Assembly (NCBI RefSeq): GCF_026262505.1
Contig: NC_067205.1
Coordinates: forward strand, 22,725,585 to 22,789,584
Length of the DNA: 64,000 bases
Direction: 5' to 3'
From: Trichomonas vaginalis G3
Taxonomy: Eukaryota > Parabasalia > Trichomonadida > Trichomonadidae
The notes beneath the pieces were generated by a model. The model was not told the origin of the DNA. It was given only the letters and a program-made list of their open reading frames with translations, and did no database searches. How positions within the stretch are numbered: position 1 is the stretch's first letter; every line of letters starts with the position of its first letter. The position numbers were made by a program, and so were the translations under genes. Below are positions 31,538 through 41,798 of this stretch, one piece after another.

Positions 31538-32446
31538 ATGAAAACTATCGGTCCTTACGAGCCCCGCCGTTTCCTTGGAGCAGGGTCGTTCGGCGGTGTC
31601 TGGGAGTGCCAGAATAAGACAACTGGTGAATCCGTTGCTTGTAAGCTGATCGATTTAAATACGGCCTTATCTGATAAGGTTTATCCACATTTCCGCAATG
31701 AAATTTTAATTCATAGTAAAATCAACCATCCATCCGTCACGCAGCTCAAGGATGTTATTTTAGATAATGATAATGTTTACATCTTCCTTGAATTATGTGA
31801 TGGTGGTGACATGAACGACATTGTACAAGAGTTTGGCGGCCTTTCGGAAGATGAAGCCGAGCACTACTTCCATCAGATAATGGAAGCTTTGTCCTATATT
31901 CATAAATTAGGCGTCGCTCATCGTGATGTGAAATTAGAGAATATCCTTGTTACTGCTGATGACGATGCTAAGCTTACAGATTTTGGTCTTTGCAAGCAGC
32001 AGCATGGTAATGATCCAATGCTTACAACTTGCGGAACTTTAGTTTATGCAGCTCCCGAAATTATTCAAGAGAAACCATACAACGGCATGAAAGCCGATAT
32101 ATGGTCTGCTGGTGTAGTTCTTTATGCCATGGTCGCTGCCCACTTCCCTTGGATTGTTCCAGATGATATGCCCCCTGAGAACATCATGAAAGAAACAGCA
32201 AGACAAATAGTTGAGGGTGATATAGCACTTCCTGATGGAATATCATACGAGCTTCAGAACTTGATGGCTAACTTACTTAACGTTGATCCAAACGAAAGAC
32301 CGACAGCAGCAGAGGTCTTGGAGCACCCATGGTTCCAGAATGTCGTAGAAGATGAAGCAGTAGATCCAAAACCAAATACAGCAATCGTCAACTTAGTCGA
32401 ATCGTTTTTGAGTGATCTTGATAGGCGCCGTAAGCTATCTTCATAA
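31538..32446 (+). CDS. Serine/threonine protein kinase, CAMK/AMPK-like
   Basis: 302 residues, nearly all kinase domain. Glycine loop GAGSFGGV (15-22), catalytic lysine K36 in VACKL, HRDVKLEN (128-135), DFG (148-150), TCGTLVYAAPE (164-174) and WSAGVVLYAM are intact, so the enzyme should be active. The activation segment and the layout after the APE motif fit the CAMK group. Only about 40 residues follow the domain, without a calmodulin or UBA segment. Trichomonads encode hundreds of such short kinases; substrate unknown. Confidence 0.92.
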   Translation: MKTIGPYEPRRFLGAGSFGGVWECQNKTTGESVACKLIDLNTALSDKVYPHFRNEILIHSKINHPSVTQLKDVILDNDNVYIFLELCDGGDMNDIVQEFGGLSEDEAEHYFHQIMEALSYIHKLGVAHRDVKLENILVTADDDAKLTDFGLCKQQHGNDPMLTTCGTLVYAAPEIIQEKPYNGMKADIWSAGVVLYAMVAAHFPWIVPDDMPPENIMKETARQIVEGDIALPDGISYELQNLMANLLNVDPNERPTAAEVLEHPWFQNVVEDEAVDPKPNTAIVNLVESFLSDLDRRRKLSS

Positions 32447-33720
32447 ATTACCAGGTCAGTTGTTTTTTATATTCAAATGCAGTTATAAATTATTCTTATT
32501 TGACAATCAAAATTCTTTAATATTTCTTACAAAAAAAAAAACATAATTTCAAATTTCAATCGTTAAAAAACAAATTTAATAATTGGCACTATGAATTACT
32601 ATAATTATAGGAAACAAATAATTATTTTTTTTATAATACATTCCTTATTGATTTTCACTTTATTGAATTAAAAGTCATAATTTGTTACGATATTGAGTAT
32701 TTTTTGATAATGTATTGAATTTTATATAGTATGTAGATTATATTGTATCTTTCATATAGGTCAATATTCGATTGTTTTGTAATTTTTTGATGAAATTAAT
32801 AAAAAAATTAATTGTTTTTGCAATACATAGCATTTAATTGCTATAAACATGAATGAATTATTGTTGTTCCTTGCTATTAGGTCAATCAAGACATTTATTT
32901 TTAATATAATTTATTATGCACATTTTTGTACTGTAATCAATATAGAATTCAATGTATTCAAGGGGTATAAGGACTAGATATCTAAAATGTTCTTAAAAAT
33001 TCCATGTCTTATTTTAGTTTAGCTACCAAGAGGTAAAATCTTTCTTTGAAATGTGAACAGTCTTGTTCTAAGAAAAATTCCGTGCATGATATTTAAAAGT
33101 GGCAGTATATTTATGGAAGATCATGAAAAAGGAAGTTCATTTCAAATAAAATCCGTAAATTGTACATTAAATCTCAATTCTATTTTATAAATCAATTAGA
33201 AAATATTGTACACGAATCATTTTCGAATGAATTAATCAAATCTAATATTAAAACCTTTGAATTAACTATAATTTTGAAAAATCGTTCGGTTTTCTTTAGT
33301 TATGATATATTTATCTTTTCACACATTAATTTTAATTTGGTCGTAAAAATTTTGACAATTTTCTGACCGGTAAATATTTTATTATTTCTCATATCAAGCC
33401 TTATAATAAATTTAACCGAAATAAAAAAAACTGACAATATTTTTGAGAAATGAATATTTATGAGAATTACTCCAATTCATGCTGTATATCATAAATTTCT
33501 AATTATTTTGTTTTAAGTTTAAATTTTTCTTAAATCGATTATCTTCTGAATTTCAGTGAAACAACATTCAATATTTCAAAATACCAAAAATTGATAGCGG
33601 TTATGAAATTCATTATTCATACATTTCTCTCATTATATAAATATTAAATTTTGAATGAATCAATGAAAAAATTGTGACAAAATACGATCATTTAATTCAA
33701 TACAAATCTCAGATATAACA
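32447..33720. other. Long AT-rich spacer
   Basis: About 1.27 kb without any supportable gene, relic or repeat. Confidence 0.5.
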
Positions 33721-35160
33721 ATGATCGGGGAAGGAAGATATTTTGCTCTGAAATGCTATAAAAGTATTAGCGACGAAGAGCTGACTAAACGATTCTCCGC
33801 AATTACTCCCCTTACTTTTTGCAAGACTTTTGTATCTCAAACCTCATATCAACTAATTTTTTTAGTTTTCAACACATATGTCCCATTTAACATCATAAAC
33901 AACACCGCATTAATGCATATTCATACGCATGTCGATGTGAAGCTAATAGAAGAAAGACCTGACATACAACCGGCAAATGAAATTTATTTATTCAATTTAC
34001 CTGAAGCTGTCAACCATTCTCATTCAGTACAGTCATTAATAGGCATATTTGATGAAAAGGCACTGATCAAACATCCTCCAGGTCTCTTCGTTGTTTCTCC
34101 AAGTGATGAACAATCATCAATTTTGCTTCAGACAATATTACCGGAGATAGACTTTGGCAACGGAAGCCACTTGAACATGGTGGTCAATGACGCTTACAAA
34201 GTTCCCTACATTCTTATTCAGAACCTTCCGTTTGGAACAACAAAAGAAAAATTATATCAATTTTTCGAAGCAAACAATTTCGATGTGAATTTCTTGGAAC
34301 TTATTCCAAACACAAAACTAAACAACATGACCGCAGAAGTTATCCTACCTTCCACACAAATTGTTGATGATTTTACTTCAAAGATGAATTATACTCAATT
34401 TGAGAGCAATACTATATTTATCAGACACTACTTATCGCCAAAACAACTAGAAGAAATGAAAAAGTGGCGAATTAAGGCTCTTGGAATTAAGAGAAATATG
34501 AGCCTTAAAAATATTTGCGAAATATTTACGAAATACGGCGAAATATTTTCAATTACAATCCGAGACTCAACGGGCGTAATAGAATTCAGAGATTTAGAGT
34601 CTGCGGAGAAAGCAATATCAGATCCCCCGAAAGGCTTTAATTTATCCTATCTAGTGATGGAAAATGCAAAGATGATATGTCTCAACATGCCATTGAATAC
34701 CACTCAGGAGTCTGTTTCGAAGGTTTTCCCAAACGCGATCGGAATCAAAATCATTTCATCAAAATACGACGGCGTTCGTCCAGTTATTCACGTTGTATTC
34801 AAGAGCAAAGATGAGATACGGACTGCGATCGAAACAGGAAACAAAATTTCGATGGACGGAATGAGACTGATTTGCCTCAAATTTAATGAATTCCACTCTA
34901 AGATAGGAGAAATCCAAGCTTCAATGACACGAAAGAACTCGGTTTTCGCGATCAACCTTCCAGAGCATTTCGTAGCCGAAAACATTGTTGAAAATCTGAA
35001 ACAGTTCGGCGATATATTGTATATAAAGTATTCGTCAGCCAATGGCTCAAAACAGGGTTTTGCTGGTGTTCTCTTTGCTGAAGAAACGTCGATACCCAAA
35101 GTTTTATCTGCCTCTAACGAGGTTAGAGGTATCTCTATCAAACAATTTTGTCCTAAATAA
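33721..35160 (+). CDS. Multi-RRM RNA-binding protein
   Basis: 479 residues made almost wholly of RRM folds, five or six in a row: about 4-78 (weak), 86-150 (EIYLFNLPEAVN), 162-236 (PYILIQNLPFGTTKEKLYQF), 250-315, 316-388 (MICLNMPLNTTQESV) and 406-475 (SVFAINLPEHFV ... KQGFAGVLF). The RNP2 and RNP1 sites are best kept in the third and last repeats; aromatic residues are reduced elsewhere, so those repeats may bind protein or bind RNA weakly. Layout recalls poly(A)-binding proteins without a PABC domain. Nuclear or cytoplasmic mRNA role is likely. Confidence 0.8.
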   Translation: MIGEGRYFALKCYKSISDEELTKRFSAITPLTFCKTFVSQTSYQLIFLVFNTYVPFNIINNTALMHIHTHVDVKLIEERPDIQPANEIYLFNLPEAVNHSHSVQSLIGIFDEKALIKHPPGLFVVSPSDEQSSILLQTILPEIDFGNGSHLNMVVNDAYKVPYILIQNLPFGTTKEKLYQFFEANNFDVNFLELIPNTKLNNMTAEVILPSTQIVDDFTSKMNYTQFESNTIFIRHYLSPKQLEEMKKWRIKALGIKRNMSLKNICEIFTKYGEIFSITIRDSTGVIEFRDLESAEKAISDPPKGFNLSYLVMENAKMICLNMPLNTTQESVSKVFPNAIGIKIISSKYDGVRPVIHVVFKSKDEIRTAIETGNKISMDGMRLICLKFNEFHSKIGEIQASMTRKNSVFAINLPEHFVAENIVENLKQFGDILYIKYSSANGSKQGFAGVLFAEETSIPKVLSASNEVRGISIKQFCPK

Positions 35161-35544
35161 ATATGCTATTTCTTTCAATTATAATTTTGCAATTTAATTT
35201 TTTGCCATAAACTCATTATTCTTTGATATTTATGTGAGTATCAACTATAAAATATCTATTGTTCCCCCGAAACACGTCATAAAGCCATAAGATGAAAACG
35301 ATGGATTCAAACAAAAACATTTTAGAATAGTTTTGAATATTTTTGATCTGCAAATTATATTTACTATTGAAATGTTGAAATAAGGAGTGTCAAAACCTAA
35401 AATATAGAGAATTGTTTTTGAGGATAACAATAAAATCAGATTTTTCCAACATAAATCTATTTATTAAGTATTGTATATTGATTTTTATGCACTAATTTCT
35501 CTTAATAATATATTATTAAGTGTTTGACAATTACTCATTGCACA
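35161..35544. other. AT-rich spacer
   Basis: No gene or repeat. Immediately beyond it (35,545-35,610) lies the displaced 3' end of the coiled-coil gene described at 36,606. Confidence 0.5.
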
Positions 35545-35610
35545 TTATGATACTATTTCACTCTCATTAACTAGATGCATTTCGTAATTGTTTATTAATG
35601 AGTCTATTAA

Positions 35611-36652
35611 GGGTGCACCCGCATGTACGTTTATTTGAGAGGAGGAGAATTACCCTCTCAATTTTGAAAGCTTCGTTAACTTAATATCTCGATGAATATT
35701 GGATTAAAATTGAATTTGCCCATACCAATATATCTGATACAATATCCTTAAGTTTTACTAAAAAGAATTTTTTAAAATCCCTGCAGATTCGGGGATTTTT
35801 AAATTTTTTGATTTTTTTCGAAAATTTTTCGGAAAAAAAAATATTTTCAGAAGAGCCTTAACGGCTAAGTTTTATGTTTAATGTTGAGTATCAAAAAGAA
35901 TGGGCATCTGATATAGCCATCATATATCCCAGAAGCAAATAAAAATTCTGACTTTTTAAGCATAAAAAATGAAATTTTATTTTTTGCAAAAAACAGGCCA
36001 CCCGGATGTACGTTTATTTCAGAGGAGGAGGATTAAATTTTTGAAAGCACTAAAATTTGTAAATATGCTAGTTATATAATAATATGCATTATTTTAAAAA
36101 ATAAAAATTAAAGCACGTTAAAATCTTTTTTGATGAATTTTTACAAAAGCTACTCAGGATAATGCAAGATATGAGTAGTTAAACATAAATTTCAAATCAG
36201 ATTTTACTTATAATAAATATTTTAAATTTCCGAAAATTAAGTTCAGATCGACTCTATACGTAGTAAATACTAAATAAGGTGCCAAAAACATATTAAACAG
36301 TATCAAAACTATCAAGATTGTAATGTTTTTGAAGAAAAATTTATAGAATTATGAACTTCAAACAGATATTATGTAAATAAAAATAATATAATGAATTTAT
36401 TTATTCGTATAATAGCAGTAATAAGTCGATTATTCACTTCTACTTCTGAGATTTGAATTTAATTTCGACAGAAAAAGAGATTCAAGAGGAAAATACTAGG
36501 GGATACAAACAGCCACCATGACAGGATTATTATGGAGCCAAGTTGTATTTTTTGATATTTTTAGAGTTTTCCTACCTATTTAGGTACCAAGTTATTGCTT
36601 AAAAATTAAGGTTCTAAATTCTGAAGTTTACATGATCCTCCCGGGCGCACCC
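35611..36652. mobile_element. 1,042-bp non-autonomous element with TTAA target duplication
   Basis: TTAA stands at 35,607-35,610 and 36,653-36,656. Inside, the left end reads GGGTGCACCCG and the right end, on the other strand, GGGTGCGCCCG, an 11-bp inverted repeat with one change. TTAA duplication is the mark of piggyBac-type transposition, though the end sequence is not one I know. There is no transposase frame. A subterminal direct repeat (ATGTACGTTTATTT then GAGGAGGA) occurs at about 35,620 and again at about 36,007. It has landed in the 3' coding part of the gene at 36,606-37,751, whose frame resumes past the left TTAA. Confidence 0.8.
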
Positions 36653-37751
36653 TTAATTCTCTATTCTCTTTTTTAAGTTTTTCAATTTCAAAATTTTGAC
36701 TTTTGTACTTCCATTCATTTGAGTCATTTGACTTTTCTAATCCGTATATTTTGCTATTTAATGCCGATTTTTCTGATTTAAGATTTTTGATTTCGTCAGT
36801 TTGTGATATGTTTTGCTTCTTTAATTTATCATTTTCATCCTTTAATGTGGTGTTTTCCCTTTTTAATCTTGTCAATTCATCATTTTGGCTTGAGTTATTA
36901 TTCTTAAGCTGTGAGTTTTCTCGCCTCAATTGTGCGAGTTCGTCATTAATTGTTGATTTGTTTTGGCTCAAATCTCTAATTTTGGTTTCTAATTCGTTGA
37001 TTTTATTGTGACTTTCTTTAATGTTTTCTTGAAATGTTTTGAACTTTGATATGATATATGATTGAATGTTATTCTTAGTTAATTGATTATTAACTGTTGA
37101 TAATATTTTGATTGATTCAATAACATCTTTAACATCAATATATTCATCATTAAGATATGATAAAATGTCAAAGAATGATTGATCTTTGTTGAATAATGAA
37201 AATATTAAATCATTTGAATTGATATTTTGCTGTTTGAAATGAACTAATAATTGTATAGCAAAATCAATACCTGCTTCAACAATTGAATCAATAAGTTTAT
37301 CATGAGGGATTGAATCAATATTATTGATTATGAAGCAGAATATCTTATTATTATATCCAGATTCTTTACAATATTTGATCTTTCTAATTATGTTTTCGAA
37401 GTTGTAGTCATCATCATTGAATCTCTTCATATACAATGAAATCAAATATTTACTTTCCATTACATTTCCAAGTGCATGAAAGTCATAGAAAACACTATCT
37501 TCGACATTCTCTGGAACTTGCAGCTTCAAAATACTTTCGAGAACTTTATATGTATCCGAGCCTTTTATTTCTGCTTTGAATCTAAATTCTTTGATAGATC
37601 GATTCAAATAATATTGATTTTTAATTTTATCCGACATTGCAGATCCAACATATATATTTGTATCGTATACATGGTTATTGATATATATCTTAATAGGTGG
37701 AGATTCGAATGAATCCAACGATTCAACTAGTTGAGCAAGGATGTCACACAT
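36606..37751 (-). CDS. BTB-like/coiled-coil protein with 3' end displaced by a transposon
   Basis: 381 residues from the ATG at 37,751, chosen because an initiator sits 10 bases upstream; the open frame runs 28 codons further but those residues (FLLIKNHQNSFF type) look non-coding. Residues about 10-95 resemble a BTB-type domain (PPIKIYINNHVYDTNIYVGS), then a helical region, then a coiled coil from about 245 to 360 with short repeats (LRRENSQLKNNNSSQNDELT, RLKRENTTLKDENDKLKKQN). The last 14 residues (VRPGGSCKLQNLEP) are encoded by the inserted element. Past it, from the other TTAA, the same frame continues ELIDSLINNYEMHLVNESEI then VS and stops at 35,545-35,547. The gene thus lost about 21 native residues and gained 14; it may still work. 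Confidence 0.7.
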   Translation of the reverse strand: MCDILAQLVESLDSFESPPIKIYINNHVYDTNIYVGSAMSDKIKNQYYLNRSIKEFRFKAEIKGSDTYKVLESILKLQVPENVEDSVFYDFHALGNVMESKYLISLYMKRFNDDDYNFENIIRKIKYCKESGYNNKIFCFIINNIDSIPHDKLIDSIVEAGIDFAIQLLVHFKQQNINSNDLIFSLFNKDQSFFDILSYLNDEYIDVKDVIESIKILSTVNNQLTKNNIQSYIISKFKTFQENIKESHNKINELETKIRDLSQNKSTINDELAQLRRENSQLKNNNSSQNDELTRLKRENTTLKDENDKLKKQNISQTDEIKNLKSEKSALNSKIYGLEKSNDSNEWKYKSQNFEIEKLKKENRELRVRPGGSCKLQNLEP

Positions 37752-37752
37752 C

Positions 37753-37763
37753 TTGAAAAATGA
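37753..37763 (-). promoter_or_regulatory. Initiator (Inr) element
   Basis: On the minus strand TCATTTTTCAAG precedes the ATG at 37,751 by 10 bases (A+1 to ATG). This decides between two possible starts of the coiled-coil gene. Confidence 0.65.
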
Positions 37764-38237
37764 ATTTTGGTGGTTTTTTATCAACAAAAAAAATTGATAG
37801 AACACACAATACGACTTTTTAATATTATTTTGCATTTATCATTTAAATAATTTTTTACAATTGTGATAAAATAACAAATCACAATTAATCACAAATTGAC
37901 ACTTTTTTGAATTGTCAAAAAATGGACGCAAATATAACAAATGATTCCTATCGCATTAATATCAGCAGCTTATCAATAACATCATTTATTGCAATGATAG
38001 TTTTGTAATAAACAGAAATTCATCAAAAGTGACAGCTCTCAATTTTTTGACATTTGTAAATTCTAAATTGAATGAGAAAAATGAAATAATACTAAGCATA
38101 ATACAATATTCTAGATTTAATTATAATTAGGAAAAAGTTAGTTTTGAGAGTACTTTTCATAGGCATATAGAATGAAATCTTCTGAAAAATAATATCACAT
38201 AAACTCATATTATTTTCTAATATATAACTATTTTATA
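37764..38237. other. AT-rich host flank of the virus-like element
   Basis: No gene. Base composition changes sharply at about 38,238, where GC-richer sequence of the element starts. Confidence 0.45.
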
Positions 38238-38557
38238 AGGCAAGGCAAGTGGGGCTTCCAGGCGCGTTGCGCCCTCTAGCCCATAAAAAATTTCTGAGGA
38301 CGAGCCAGCCGTTGACTTTTTTGTAGAGCACTCAAAATAGTATAACTTTGTCCGGACAAGTAAGGGTCTATCGTCGCTACAGGAAAAGTTACAGGCGTTC
38401 CAAGGAAGTATACTTTGAGAAGCCTTTTTCCCCTTATAGAATGAGATAAGACGGTTATTTTACAAAACTGACAACACTTTGACCGAGTAGTTTTTTGTGC
38501 TGAACAAAAAGTGTCATATAAACATCTGTCAAAAACCGCTTTTTAACTTCACTTAAA

Positions 38558-40044
38558 ATGCCACGTAAGCTACGTAAGAATATACGTAAGAGGAAGGGAG
38601 CATTGAAACATCCAATAGTAAAACTGACACCACAACAACAGTTGCAACAACAAATGATGAATGACCCCACTATGTTGCAACAAATGTCAAGCAACCCTAT
38701 GCTTTTAAATCGAGTTATTGGTGCACAGAGTGGAGGTTTAAGAGCGGAACTTTTAGCGAAAATGGCAGGCTATGGTGGAGCTGCAGACGGAACAGCTTAT
38801 AACCCTCAAAGTCAAATGAATTTGAGTTCACTCAAAAATCAAATAACAGATGTCAAAAAGTCAAACATAGACATACAGAAACAAATAAGTGAAAACGAAA
38901 AGAAACTAGAATATGACAGACAGACAAAGAAACTAAATGAGTTAAACGTAGAGAAAAAGAAGAAAGAAGAACAACTGAAAGAACTAAGTACAGAGGAATA
39001 TGCGAAAAAAGTGTCAGAAAAAGCAGCAGAAGTAGCAAAAATGGAACAAGATGTTATAAATTTGAAAAACCATACTACTCAATATAAAGTACTGAAAGAT
39101 GAAGAGATAAAACAAAAAGCCATGAAGACATATATGGATAGCGATGAGTATAAAAAAGAAGTTGAAGCAAATGTAAAGGTAGAAAAACTTTTACAGTTGC
39201 AAAACCAAACCGTACAGTATGAAAACTTAGCACAAGAAAGTAAAAATAACGACGCAGCCATGCAAAAGGCAATGAAAAGCGCAGATATTATAAAAGCTAA
39301 TAATGACTGGTTAGATGCCCAAGCCAACGCTAAAGCAGCCCAACTTATAGGGTCAATAAGGACAAAAATACAAGCGGATGAAGACAGTTCAAATGAAGCT
39401 TTAATGAATGCTGACTTTAAGAATGCCTTCGAAGCTCTTCATAGTAAGGTGAAACTAGTGAACGACTTCTCATCTGGAAAGAAACTGAAGTCTGAAGGTT
39501 TCGACAAAGAGTTAAGAGAAGTAGCACAAAATATGACGAAAATAACAGATGCAGCAACGAGACAGGCAGTTCAAAGTGCCTATGACGCCGTTAGAGCAGC
39601 TGTTGTGGAAAGTCAAGAAAAAGAGTTACAACAGACCAAAACAGACCTAGTAAATGCTTTCTTAAGAACGAAAAGTCAGGTAGGACATTATGCTGCAGAT
39701 GGAACATATGTGCCAGCTGGTGGAACTTATATACCACCAAACCCTCCAAGAGAAGCACCTGCACCAGGACTACCTAAAACATTTACATCGTCACATGGAC
39801 ACAGACACAGGCATGCACCACAACAACAACCAACACAACAACCAACAGTTCAAAATCCAGCACAGCAACCAACAGTTCAAAATCCAGCACAGCAACCAAC
39901 AGTTCAAAACCCTGCACAGCAACCACAAACAGAGCAAGGACATAAAAGAAGTAGAGAAAAAGGAAACCAAGAATTCTTAAAAATGCTTAAGGAAGATTAT
40001 GGTTACCCAGATACTCTTGACTTTAGTGACAGATATAAAGAAGC
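38558..40044 (+). pseudogene. Outer virus-like element: gene split by the nested palindrome, 5' part
   Basis: Starts MPRKLRKNIRKRKGALKHPI, a very basic N-terminus, after an initiator-like TCACTTAAA seven bases upstream. A Q/M-rich segment, a long coiled coil (about residues 85-215), an alanine-rich helical part and a short perfect repeat PTVQNPAQQ (three times, about 429-455) follow. The nested element is inserted at 40,045; the 3' part of the gene lies at 59,087-60,709. Basic N-terminus and coiled coil suggest a DNA- or virion-associated protein, but the family is not recognised. Confidence 0.55.
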
Positions 40045-40055
40045 AGTTAGTATAT

Positions 40056-40100
40056 CTAAGTCGTGTACTGTGGCACTGCGCGCCTCCGTACACCACTTAG
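40056..40100. repeat. Terminal stem-loop, left end of the palindrome
   Basis: CTAAGTCGTGTAC (40,056-40,068) pairs with GTACACCACTTAG (40,088-40,100), 12 of 13 bases, around a 19-base GC-rich loop containing GCGCGC. It lies 11 bases in from the tip, where an origin or transposase/resolvase site would be expected. Confidence 0.7.
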
Positions 40101-40260
40101 CTGTTTTGACACTTTACGAAACCGTTAACGTATATTTTACAACACAAACACAAACACCAACTTAACCTTAAATATTTATAAAGCCGCCAACCACTTCACC
40201 TCACTAATGAAAAAATAAACGTTTTCACAAACGACTTCATTAATGTAAAAATAAACGTTC

Positions 40261-40581
40261 TCACTTACAAAAGTATTGCAACTCCTCCCATTGCTGTGCT
40301 TCACATAACAACTCATAATCTTCTGACTCACTTTCTTCTTCATATAGGTCAAAGTCACTGTCAAAATAAATGTTAGTAAGTTTTGACAAAGCTAATGAAA
40401 CACGTTTACCGTTTGTATCGTATGCTTGTATAAACTTTCCATTCTTCATTCCTTCATAAACGCTCAAACTAACTTTACCCTTTCTCCCTCGTATCTGATA
40501 GAATGTATTTTCACGAGGAACGAAGAACAAATTCTTGAACTCATGACTGTTGTAGTTTGTTATCTCAATAGTTTTCGTCAT
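40261..40581 (-). CDS. Palindrome element small protein 1 (left copy)
   Basis: 106 residues, MTKTIEITNYNSHEFKNLFF then a basic middle (QIRGRKGKVSLSVYEGMKNG) and a very acidic C-terminus (DLYEEESESEDYELLCEAQQ). ATG at 40,581. No family recognised. The acidic tail after a small basic domain suggests a nucleic-acid or protein-binding regulator. It is the outermost gene and lies downstream of small gene 2, with a hairpin module in the gap. An identical copy is at 58,550. Confidence 0.6.
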   Translation of the reverse strand: MTKTIEITNYNSHEFKNLFFVPRENTFYQIRGRKGKVSLSVYEGMKNGKFIQAYDTNGKRVSLALSKLTNIYFDSDFDLYEEESESEDYELLCEAQQWEELQYFCK

Positions 40582-40655
40582 TTATATAAAATAAACTTAA
40601 AATTAATGATATCACCACCCTCACACGTATGAAAACATAGCGCAAAAATAAATTT

Positions 40656-40705
40656 AGGTAGAAGGGTAGATCTAACCTCATTTCTACCCTCATTTCTAAC
40701 CTGTT
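40656..40705. promoter_or_regulatory. Hairpin module between small genes (left)
   Basis: GGTAGAAGGGTAGATCTAAC followed by CTCATTTCTACCCTCATTTC and TAACC. It belongs to the family of AGATCT-centred modules found in the arrays, but here stands alone in the gap between the two small genes, where it could end or process a transcript. Confidence 0.5.
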
Positions 40706-40709
40706 GAAT

Positions 40710-40955
40710 TCATTGCTTTATAACTCTCTTCCTTTCTCCAACTCTTTCTAACTTCTTCTTAAGTTCAGCAATGTTGTCCTCATGAAGTTTAATCTTTCTC
40801 AAAATTCCTTCTTTATCTAATGGTTGCTTTATCTTTCTAAACTGAACTCTACCATCCTTCATAGTATGAATGTAAAAACCTTCTGGAATAGTTCCTGATT
40901 TAATGTATTCTACCAAAAACTTTTGTTTCATTGCTTCAGTGACTTTAGTCGTCAT
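40710..40955 (-). CDS. Palindrome element small protein 2 (left copy)
   Basis: 81 residues: MTTKVTEAMKQKFLVEYIKS, GTIPEGFYIHTMKDGRVQFR and a C-terminal helix with heptads (LHEDNIAELKKKLE). Basic and partly coiled-coil. The last few residues differ from the right copy. No family recognised; a small DNA-binding or dimerising protein is possible. Confidence 0.55.
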   Translation of the reverse strand: MTTKVTEAMKQKFLVEYIKSGTIPEGFYIHTMKDGRVQFRKIKQPLDKEGILRKIKLHEDNIAELKKKLERVGERKRVIKQ

Positions 40956-41493
40956 TTTACTCTAAGGTGAAGCTAGCACAGCGATAATGGATTTCATGAC
41001 TTTTTAGTATTTCATGCAATCTTAACAGATAGTCTTACAAGTACTTCCAGTGTCCCTAGCTGTCCCTCCTTTTTATATATAACTCCATGACATTTATAAT
41101 CTCGCGAAACTTAACAGGTAGCATAACAGATTAAAATCAGATGAGGTTTTGAACCAAAATTCTAAGCACGTTGTCTAAGGATTTTGAGGAACTAGGGACA
41201 GAGTGTGGCAAAGTCCAAGATTTAATTTATCTTCATCTGTTTCATCAGCTATCTCATCTAATATGCCAATATTTTATTCATAACTCGTCGGCAAACTCAC
41301 TAACTTTCGTTATGTTCATCTGCATGCTTCATCTGATAGAAAGTATGACTTTTATTAACTCTGTGAGATAATGAAAACTACTAGGGACAGAGACCATGGC
41401 CAAAGTTTATGACTTTCATTATTTCCAGAACTTAATGAAAACTACTAGGGACAGAGACCATGGCAAAGTTCATGATTTAATTTATTCTCTCAC

Positions 41494-41655
41494 TAACAAC
41501 AAACACAAACTCCAACACTAACATCAAGTACTAACTTCAGCACAAATGACAAACGCTAACAACAAACACAAACTCCAACACTAACATCAAGTACTAACTT
41601 CAGCACAAATGACAAACGCTAACAACAAACACAAACTCCAACACTAACGACAAAA
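41494..41655. repeat. 63-bp direct repeat, about 2.6 copies (left)
   Basis: Units begin TAACAACAAACACAAACTCC at about 41,494, 41,557 and 41,620. A separate duplicated segment with ACTAGGGACAGAGACCATGG lies just before (about 41,375-41,480). Together they fill the 0.8-kb gap between small gene 2 and the helicase gene; nothing else is seen there. Confidence 0.8.
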
Positions 41656-41798
41656 ATAAATGTCCTCACTTTCTTAACAAAGTAATATGTGCTTCTTACA
41701 CCACCATAGCTCAAACGTTTCTTTTCAAACATCGATTGAAACTTATTTTGAGCCATTGGCTTTAGTCTCTTTTCTTCAAATACGCCAAGAAATCTTCT

